A DNA stretch of 7,543 nt, from the NCBI GenBank assembly GCA_039924425.1, contig JBDTAX010000179.1, positions 1-7,543 on the forward strand. The letters run 5' to 3'. The notes below the pieces were generated by a model. It searched no databases, was not told the origin of the DNA, and saw only the letters and a list, made by a program, of their open reading frames with translations. The DNA comes from GCA-003244245 sp039924425. Lineage in GTDB: Bacteria; Actinomycetota; Actinomycetes; Mycobacteriales; Pseudonocardiaceae. Positions within the stretch are counted from its first letter, which is position 1. Each line of letters begins with the position of its first letter. Made by a program: the position numbers and the translations under genes. Shown here one piece after another: positions 1 to 4,168 of the stretch.

Positions 1-1291
1 CCGGCGCGGCCAGCTCGAACAGCAGCTCGACCCGTTCCTCGGGCAGCGGCAGCGCCCGGTCGAACGCCTGGGTGAGAAACGCCACCTTGCCGATGTCACC
101 GAGCAGGGTGGCCCCGACCAGCTTGCCCTCGCGCACGACGACGCTCTTGTAGACCCCGCGGCGCGGCTCGGAAAAGCGGACGAACTCGTCGTCCTCGCGT
201 TCCGGGCGCCGGATGCCCATCGAGGCCACGTCCACGCCGGCCACCTTGAGCTTGGTGGCGTTGCGCGAGCCGTGGTAGGCGGCGCGAGGATCGGCGCCGG
301 TGATGTGGTCAGCCAGCACCCTGGCCTGCTCCCACAGTGGCGCGACCAGCCCGTACACCTCACCGCGGTGCTGGACGCACTCGCCGACGGCATAGACGTC
401 CGGGTCGTCCAGGGTGCGCAGCTGATCGTCGGCGACGATCGCGCGCTCGACGGTCAAACCGGAGACCACGCCAAGCCCGACATTGGGCCGGATTCCGGCG
501 GCGACCACGACCATGTCGCAGTCGATCGCGGCGCCGTCGGCGAAGGTCACGCCGGTCACTGAGCCGTTGCCGCGGATCGCACCGGGGCGCGCCCCGGTGC
601 GCACGGTGATGCCCAGCCGCTCGACGATGCGGCGCAGGATGGCGCCGGCCTCCTCGTCGAGCTGCTGGTTCATCAGCACCGGCCCGGACTGCACGACATG
701 CACCGTGAGGCCGTGGCGCTGCAGGCCGTAGGCGGCCTCCAGCCCGAGCAGCCCGCCGCCGATCACCACGGCGGCGCGCCGCCCCTGGGCGTAGCGGATC
801 ATCGCGGTGGTGTCGTCGAGGGTGCGGAAGCCGAACACACCCGGGGTGAGGGTCCGGTTGTCCACCCACATGCCGTCCATGGGCGGGAAGAACGTCCGGC
901 TGCCGGTGGCGATGATCAGCTTGTCGTACCGCGCGACCGAGCCGTCGTCGCCGAGCACGACGTGGGCGAACCGGTCGATCCGGACCACTCGCACCCCGGC
1001 GCGCAGCGTGATCCCGTTCTCGTCATACCAGCTCAGCGGGTTGAGGAAGATCTCCTCGGCATCGGATCCACCGTCGGCCAGCACACCGGAGAGCATGATC
1101 CGGTTGTAGTTGCCGTACGGCTCGTCGCCGAACACCGTGATCTGGAACTGCGCGCTACCGCCGCGGGCCAGGATCTCCTCCACGACCCGGGCGCCCGCCA
1201 TCCCATTGCCGATCACCACCAGCTCACGACGCGGCGTCGACGGGGGGGCGAGCTGGGCAGGCAAGTGCGGGGCCCGCTGGGGGGCCGCCAC
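1..1291 (-). CDS. NirB/NasB-type FAD- and NAD(P)H-dependent oxidoreductase, N-terminal 430 residues (runs off the window)
   Basis: An open frame runs without a stop from 1291 to the window edge. It reads as a pyridine-nucleotide disulfide oxidoreductase: the first FAD-binding GNGMAG is at residues 28-33, followed by EPYGNYNRIMLS. The ATGSR motif comes next, then a second Rossmann GGGLLG at about 178-183 for NAD(P)H and YAVGEC at about 300-305, the second FAD contact. The last visible part (KVAFLTQAFDRALPLPEERVELLFEL) matches the end of the reductase module of assimilatory nitrite reductase large subunits. In that family a BFD-like [2Fe-2S] domain and the sirohaem/4Fe-4S domain would follow, outside this window. 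Likely role: passing electrons from NAD(P)H to nitrite (or to a partner nitrate reductase) in the cytoplasm. GTG 1291 is chosen because GGAGG lies six bases upstream (1298-1302) and the preceding gene stops at 1293, leaving a one-base gap typical of translational coupling. About 20 residues rich in Pro and Ala precede the FAD fold. A stand-alone electron-transfer subunit of nitrate reductase cannot be excluded. Confidence 0.85.
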   Translation of the reverse strand, partial: MAAPQRAPHLPAQLAPPSTPRRELVVIGNGMAGARVVEEILARGGSAQFQITVFGDEPYGNYNRIMLSGVLADGGSDAEEIFLNPLSWYDENGITLRAGVRVVRIDRFAHVVLGDDGSVARYDKLIIATGSRTFFPPMDGMWVDNRTLTPGVFGFRTLDDTTAMIRYAQGRRAAVVIGGGLLGLEAAYGLQRHGLTVHVVQSGPVLMNQQLDEEAGAILRRIVERLGITVRTGARPGAIRGNGSVTGVTFADGAAIDCDMVVVAAGIRPNVGLGVVSGLTVERAIVADDQLRTLDDPDVYAVGECVQHRGEVYGLVAPLWEQARVLADHITGADPRAAYHGSRNATKLKVAGVDVASMGIRRPEREDDEFVRFSEPRRGVYKSVVVREGKLVGATLLGDIGKVAFLTQAFDRALPLPEERVELLFELAAP

Positions 1292-1292
1292 C

Positions 1293-1649
1293 TCAGACCT
1301 CCACCAGGCCGAGGTCGAGCACGACGGTCCCGGTGAGCCCCTCCGGCGCGGCCAAGTGCAGCTCGAGCGTCGTCTCGTCCTCCAGGTTCTCGACCACCCG
1401 CAGCACGACGTGCGTACTGGCACGGGCGCCGATCGGGAAGTAGCGCATGGGCGCCCCGTCCCGTACCAACACCACGGTGATCAGCTCGTCGGTGCTGTTG
1501 CCGCCGCGGAAGTACAGCGGCTGGGTGGTCACGCCCGCCGGTACCCGGTAGCTGAGGTCGGGGTGGATGGGCCCGGCCTTGTCCAAGCCGTGGCCCTCGA
1601 ACGGGTAGACCCCCTGCAGGAAGCGGGTTGTGCTGTATATGCCGGTCAC
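1293..1649 (-). CDS. Conserved-looking 118-residue protein coupled to the NirB-like oxidoreductase; function unknown
   Basis: The 118-residue protein starts at GTG 1649. This is the only ATG/GTG/TTG start in frame after the upstream stop (TAA near 1696), but the sequence ahead of it is a weak ribosome binding site. The protein is soluble, without signal peptide, membrane segment or cysteine. It is rich in Val, Leu and Thr in alternating runs (TTQPLYFRGGNSTDELITVVLV; STHVVLRVVENLEDETTLELHL; TGTVVLDLGLVEV), suggesting an all-beta fold. I cannot assign a family from residues alone. I recall similar short proteins beside actinobacterial nitrate-assimilation genes, sometimes labelled as molybdopterin-oxidoreductase associated, but that is memory and not shown here. 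The stop overlaps the neighbourhood of the next start (one base between them), so the two proteins are probably made in linked amounts and may act together. Confidence 0.75.
   Translation of the reverse strand: MTGIYSTTRFLQGVYPFEGHGLDKAGPIHPDLSYRVPAGVTTQPLYFRGGNSTDELITVVLVRDGAPMRYFPIGARASTHVVLRVVENLEDETTLELHLAAPEGLTGTVVLDLGLVEV
1297..1302 (-). promoter_or_regulatory. Ribosome binding site inside the 118-residue gene that fixes the NirB-like start
   Basis: GGAGGT on the minus strand lies within the last codons of the upstream gene, with six bases between GGAGG and GTG 1291. It supports this GTG over the internal ATG at the end of the GNGM motif, which would destroy the FAD-binding fold. Confidence 0.7.
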
Positions 1650-1715
1650 CAGACCAGCATCGCCGATGGCTGTTACTAGCTGGTTGACGCACCATTACGC
1701 GGCATCGCGCGGGCC

Positions 1716-2038
1716 CTAGCGAATGGCGGCGGCGCCGTCGTGTTTGTCCATCCCTGATGCGACGGGCACGAGACCGCCGGCTAGCAGTTCGTTCTGGATT
1801 TCGAGTTGTTGGTAGCCGGGGGTGACACCGCCTTCGTCGGGCCCAAGGTGTCAAACCCGCTGCCAGGGCGCACGATGTCGTCGTTGTTGACCAGCAGCAG
1901 CCCATGGTGGGTGTTGGCGGGGTCATAGTGGGCGCCGAAGGAGAATGAGTGCTTGGAGTCCAGCCAGGAGATGTTGGTCGTGAACCGCTTGTCCTCGCGG
2001 TGGACGTCCACCCGCGGGGTCAACGGTGTCGTGGTCAT
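1716..2038 (-). pseudogene. Pirin-family bicupin remnant with internal deletion and frameshift
   Basis: ATG 2038 has AAAGGA six bases upstream. The first 64 residues are clearly pirin: SWLDSKHSFSFGAHYDP, then NNDDIVRPGSGFDT. In intact pirins GFDT is followed by HPHRDME; here it jumps, near 1846-1850, to sequence that makes pirin sense only in another frame. That second piece (about 1853-1719) reads PDEGGVTPGYQQLEI, then GGLVPVASGMDKHDGAAAIR, which corresponds to a more distal pirin segment, and ends in TAG at 1716-1718. Read in the original frame the protein ends as a 20-residue nonsense tail at TAG 1781. The four metal ligands of the family (two His in HPHR, plus the later His and Glu of the first cupin) all fall in the missing part of some 70 to 80 residues. 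The second cupin is also gone, though GPRDAA and W after the TAG may be degraded continuation. It would have been the second gene of the yceI transcript. The product cannot be an active pirin. Confidence 0.82.
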
Positions 2039-2075
2039 CGGATGTCCTTTCCGGCCAGGCTTGGCGAGCGTGCTC

Positions 2076-2122
2076 TGCTCCCGCCACACCGACCGCGAGG
2101 CGTGGTCGGTGTGGCGGGAGCA
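2076..2122 (-). terminator. Perfect 19-bp inverted repeat after yceI; probable terminator or attenuating hairpin
   Basis: Arms 2076-2094 (TGCTCCCGCCACACCGACC) and 2104-2122 are exact reverse complements. The pairing can extend inward by three pairs (one of them G-T) to a three-base loop, and outward by C2075-G2123. The hairpin begins three bases after the yceI stop on the minus strand. No T-run follows, which is common for actinobacterial hairpin terminators. It separates yceI from the broken pirin gene and, if efficient, would keep the remnant largely untranscribed. Confidence 0.7.
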
Positions 2123-2125
2123 GGG

Positions 2126-2692
2126 TCAGGCGTTCTTGACCGCGGAGACCTCGAATTCAAGCACGATCTTGTCGCTGACCAGGACGCCGCCGGTCTCCAG
2201 CGCGGCGTTCCAGGTCACGCCGTAATCCCTGCGATTGATCGTTACCGAGCCCTCGAAGCCGACTCGCGGAGTGCCGAACGGGTCGGTTGCCGCGCCCTCG
2301 TAGGTGACCGGGATCGTCACCGAGTTCGTGATGCCCTTGATCGTGAGGTCCCCGGTCAGCTCGAAGCTGGTGTCGCCGGTCTGGCGGACGGCGGTGGAGA
2401 CGAAAGTGATCTCCGGGTAGGAGTCCATTGCCAGAAAGTCGTTGCCGCGCAGGTGCTCATCGCGCTGGGCGTTGCGGGTGTCGATGCTCGCCGCTTTGAT
2501 CGTGACCTTGGTGGTCGAGTTGGCGGGGTTGGCGCCATCGAGCACGGCGACCCCCTCGAATTCGTTGAAGGCACCGCGGACCTTCGTCACCATGGCATGC
2601 CGGGCGACGAACCCGATCCGGGTGTGCGCCGGGTCGATGGTGTAGGTGCCGGTGAGCTGGGCGAGGTTGGGGATCGTGGTTGGGGTGGTCAT
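2126..2692 (-). CDS. YceI-family lipocalin-like protein
   Basis: The 188-residue product has the full YceI family pattern: an opening strand GTYTIDPAHTRIGFVARHAMVTKVRGAFNEFEG (about 15-47), KAASIDTRNAQRDEHLRGNDFLAMDSYPEITFVS in the middle, ELTGDLTIKGITNSVTIPV, then GFEGSVTINRRDYGVTWN near 145-160. YceI proteins form a lipocalin-like beta barrel that binds long isoprenoid or polyprenyl chains; the physiological ligand of most bacterial members is unknown. There is no signal peptide, so unlike the periplasmic E. coli protein this one should be cytoplasmic, as is usual for actinobacterial members of about 180 residues. AAGGAG sits seven bases before ATG 2692. The gene faces a MarR regulator and shares its promoter region, where a palindrome covers the probable yceI -10. 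A hairpin follows the stop directly. Confidence 0.93.
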   Translation of the reverse strand: MTTPTTIPNLAQLTGTYTIDPAHTRIGFVARHAMVTKVRGAFNEFEGVAVLDGANPANSTTKVTIKAASIDTRNAQRDEHLRGNDFLAMDSYPEITFVSTAVRQTGDTSFELTGDLTIKGITNSVTIPVTYEGAATDPFGTPRVGFEGSVTINRRDYGVTWNAALETGGVLVSDKIVLEFEVSAVKNA

Positions 2693-2723
2693 GTTGGCTC
2701 TCCTTGTGTCTGGGCCATCACAC

Positions 2724-2741
2724 TAGATGACCCATCATCTA
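2724..2741. promoter_or_regulatory. Operator 1: 18-bp palindrome overlapping the yceI promoter
   Basis: TAGATGACCCATCATCTA is a dyad with perfect 7-base half sites around CCCA, a size and symmetry typical for a MarR dimer. It overlaps the candidate yceI -10 (TATAGA on the minus strand, 2738-2743), so binding here should block yceI. Its 12-base core recurs inverted at 2758-2769. Assignment of the MarR protein encoded next door as the ligand is inference from position and symmetry. Confidence 0.7.
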
Positions 2742-2743
2742 TA
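2738..2743 (-). promoter_or_regulatory. Candidate -10 element of yceI
   Basis: TATAGA on the minus strand gives a transcription start near 2731 and a leader of about 40 bases carrying the AAGGAG site. The -35 region is poor (TGACCC near 2763-2768 at best, with long spacing). This lies in operator 2, so both palindromes may touch this promoter. Confidence 0.4.
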
Positions 2744-2757
2744 TCCCGCCAACGTAC

Positions 2758-2769
2758 ATGATGGGTCAT
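2758..2769. promoter_or_regulatory. Operator 2: 12-bp palindrome at the MarR -35 region
   Basis: ATGATGGGTCAT is the exact reverse complement of the core of operator 1 and is itself a dyad with 4-base half sites. Centre-to-centre distance to operator 1 is 31 bp, close to three helical turns, so both sites face the same side of the DNA. It coincides with the expected -35 position for the MarR gene, suggesting autorepression. Confidence 0.65.
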
Positions 2770-2778
2770 TCATTCCGG

Positions 2779-2784
2779 TAGAGT
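2779..2784 (+). promoter_or_regulatory. Candidate -10 for a leaderless MarR transcript
   Basis: TAGAGT (pattern TANNNT) lies at -12 to -7 from the A of ATG 2791, the spacing that makes the ATG itself the 5' end of the message. No Shine-Dalgarno sequence precedes this ATG, unlike every other well-placed start in the window. Leaderless messages of this form are common in actinobacteria. Its use here is inferred. Confidence 0.5.
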
Positions 2785-2790
2785 GGTGAC

Positions 2791-3333
2791 ATGAACACCA
2801 CGCGATGGCTCGACGAGGGCGAGCAGCGCGCCTGGCGGTCGTACCTCCAGATGCACGGGCAGCTCCTCGCCCGGCTCAACCGGCAGTTGCAGACCGATTC
2901 CAGCCTGTCCCTTGCCGACTACGAGGTGCTCGTGCGGCTCACCGAGACCCCAGACGCACGCCTGCGCCCGTTCGAGCTGCAGCGTGGTTTGCAGTGGGAG
3001 CAAAGCCGCCTGTCACATCAACTGACCCGCATGCAGCACCGCGGCCTCCTCAACCGCGAGGGCTGCACCGACGACGGACGCGGAGCCTTTATCGTGCTCA
3101 CCGACGCGGGCCGACGCGCCATCGAAGCCGCCGCACCCAGCCACGTCGACGCGGTCCGGCGCCTGTTCTTCGACGGGCTCACCCGCGACCAGATCACCAT
3201 GCTCGGGCGGTTATCCACCCAGGTACTCGATCGACTGGGCGCATCCACCGAAGTCCCCACCCGAGGAGAATCCAACATCCGCCGGAGCGGCTTTGCGGCG
3301 CATCAGCGCCTGTCGACGGCACGTGAAAACTGA
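2791..3333 (+). CDS. MarR-family transcriptional regulator
   Basis: This 180-residue winged-helix regulator has an N-terminal dimerisation helix (WRSYLQMHGQLLARLNRQLQ, 15-34) followed by LSLADYEVLVRLTETP. The recognition helix is around 69-84 (WEQSRLSHQLTRMQHRG). The beta wing spans about 88-103 and contains the usual DDGR (94-97), and a C-terminal helix pair ends near LDRLGA (146-151). It probably acts as a dimeric repressor released by a small molecule or oxidation; only one cysteine (Cys92, at the wing base) is present. It is transcribed divergently from yceI and likely controls both genes through the two palindromes between them. The last 29 residues (152-180, polar, no obvious fold) are beyond the usual family end. 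They run into the place where a GNAT remnant on the other strand is cut off, so the tail may be a product of that rearrangement. ATG 2791 appears leaderless. Confidence 0.9.
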   Translation: MNTTRWLDEGEQRAWRSYLQMHGQLLARLNRQLQTDSSLSLADYEVLVRLTETPDARLRPFELQRGLQWEQSRLSHQLTRMQHRGLLNREGCTDDGRGAFIVLTDAGRRAIEAAAPSHVDAVRRLFFDGLTRDQITMLGRLSTQVLDRLGASTEVPTRGESNIRRSGFAAHQRLSTAREN

Positions 3334-3535
3334 CTCCGGAGTCGAGATGCACCTGGTCGCAGCCCAGGCGCTCAGCTTCGGCGTGAATCCACCGGAGCAG
3401 TTCGCTGGCGAAGCCTTGTCGGCGGGCGGAAGGCACCGTGGACAGGTCGTCGATAGATACGTGCCGTCTCCAGCTCAAACTGGTGCTGAGCCTGAAGCCG
3501 GTGACGGCCACCGCGTCGGTGCCACCATCTGCCTC
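3332..3535 (-). pseudogene. GNAT N-acetyltransferase remnant
   Basis: About 68 codons read as the central part of a GNAT acetyltransferase: EADGGTDAVAVTGFRLSTSLSW, then SIDDLSTVPSARRQGFASELLRWIHAEAERLGCDQVHLDSGV. ARRQGFA is the acetyl-CoA pyrophosphate-binding loop (R-x-x-G-x-A), and VHLDSGV is the following strand. Homology stops at 3332, exactly at the MarR stop codon; beyond it the frame continues to 3194 only as antisense of MarR. The last 25 or so residues of the fold, including the usual HxxYxxxGF helix, are missing. Upstream, an in-frame TGA (3536-3538) directly precedes EADGG, so the N-terminal third is also lost or shifted. A GTG at 3511 could start a 105-residue product, but it would lack both ends of the fold. 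The 3334-3718 interval otherwise holds only the yggT leader. Confidence 0.75.
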
Positions 3536-3662
3536 TCAGCACTTGCTGATCATCCCACTGGCCGATGCTCTGATGGGACACGGCGATCGGCGTCCACGAG
3601 ATCCGCGCTGGCCTGACTGATAGTTCGCTGAGAACACGGCGCAGGCCGACACTTCCGAGTTG

Positions 3663-3694
3663 GCCGGCCGCGTTGATACCAGTGGGCGGCCGGC
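3663..3694. repeat. Nine-base inverted repeat in the yggT leader
   Basis: GCCGGCCGC (3663-3671) and GCGGCCGGC (3686-3694) are perfect reverse complements separated by 14 bases. The hairpin ends twelve bases before the GAGGAG ribosome binding site of yggT. It could be a leader structure or the end of an upstream transcript; it may also be chance in GC-rich DNA. Confidence 0.4.
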
Positions 3695-3718
3695 GCGGCC
3701 ACCACAGAGGAGTGGGTT

Positions 3719-3994
3719 ATGAGCCTTATCGGAACCTTGCTCGGGTACGCCTTGACGGCGTTCGTATTGTTGTTGATCGCCCGGATGGTGCTGGACTGGG
3801 CGGAGTTGCTAGCCAACGGCCCCTGGTGGGTGGGCCGGGCCCGCGCGCTCACTCATGCCGGAACCGAGCCGGTGATCTCACCGGTGCGGCGGGTACTGCC
3901 GCCGGTGGGAGCCGGCGGGCTGTCGATCGACCTGGCGTTCACAGCGGTGTTTGTCGTTGCGCTGATCCTGCGCTCGATCGCCTTCACCCTCTAG
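3719..3994 (+). CDS. YggT-family integral membrane protein
   Basis: The 91-residue protein has two hydrophobic segments, about 4-26 (IGTLLGYALTAFVLLLIARMVLD) and about 68-90 (LSIDLAFTAVFVVALILRSIAF), joined by a loop with TEPVISPVRRVLPPVGAGGLSIDL. That loop wording (EPxxxPxRRxxPxxGxxDxS) is the YggT family signature. Members are small inner-membrane proteins; in actinobacteria a homologue usually sits near cell-division genes, and links to osmotic tolerance or membrane organisation have been proposed, but no biochemical role is settled. Here it is alone, with no division genes beside it. GAGGAG lies six bases before ATG 3719. It is intact and flanked on both sides by gene remnants of the opposite strand. 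Confidence 0.92.
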   Translation: MSLIGTLLGYALTAFVLLLIARMVLDWAELLANGPWWVGRARALTHAGTEPVISPVRRVLPPVGAGGLSIDLAFTAVFVVALILRSIAFTL

Positions 3995-4046
3995 CCGCAG
4001 CGTCGCGCGGCCAGCAGCTAAGACCGCACCAGTTCGAGACGTCCGC

Positions 4047-4151
4047 TCATGCCGCTGATCGGGCACGGGAACGGGTCACCCCGTCCACGCCTGCACCGAG
4101 CTCACGAACTCGTCCAGCGACCTCGATGCCGGGGATGAACGGCAGAGCCAG
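4047..4151 (-). pseudogene. Short remnant of an MDR-family zinc/quinone oxidoreductase
   Basis: Between two stops, 34 codons read LALPFIPGIEVAGRVRELGAGVDGVTRSRARSAA. LPFIPGIEVAGRVRELGAGVDGVT matches the conserved N-terminal stretch of medium-chain dehydrogenase/reductases (PxxPGxExxGxVxxxGxxVxxxxxGDRV). The frame is closed by TGA just upstream, and after GVT the expected GDxV is lost, although GDPF appears in the neighbouring frame, consistent with a one-base shift. There is no start codon, catalytic domain or NAD(P)-binding domain. It lies directly downstream of the PEP carboxylase stop on the same strand and fills most of the 174-base gap between yggT and that gene. Identification rests on about 24 residues only. 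Confidence 0.5.
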
Positions 4152-4168
4152 TCAGCAGCCCGTATCGC

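Noticed and set aside
698..1336. Plus-strand open frame of 212 codons opposite the NirB-like gene
   Set aside because: The minus strand has clear FAD and NAD motifs throughout; the plus-strand translation shows no domain.
1683..1688. TTGACG as a plus-strand -35 element
   Set aside because: No suitable -10 follows and there is no plus-strand gene downstream.
1213..1926. Minus-strand 237-codon frame spanning the pirin remnant and the 118-residue gene
   Set aside because: Composition is Arg/Pro/Ser-rich without fold signals, and it overlaps two frames with recognisable protein sequence and proper starts.
1949..2761. Plus-strand frame of 270 codons opposite yceI
   Set aside because: It is antisense to an unmistakable YceI protein and crosses the promoter region.
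3210..3220. TTATCCACC resembling a DnaA box, and a similar TTGTCCACC near 860
   Set aside because: Single isolated matches inside coding sequence with no cluster or A/T-rich region; not an origin.
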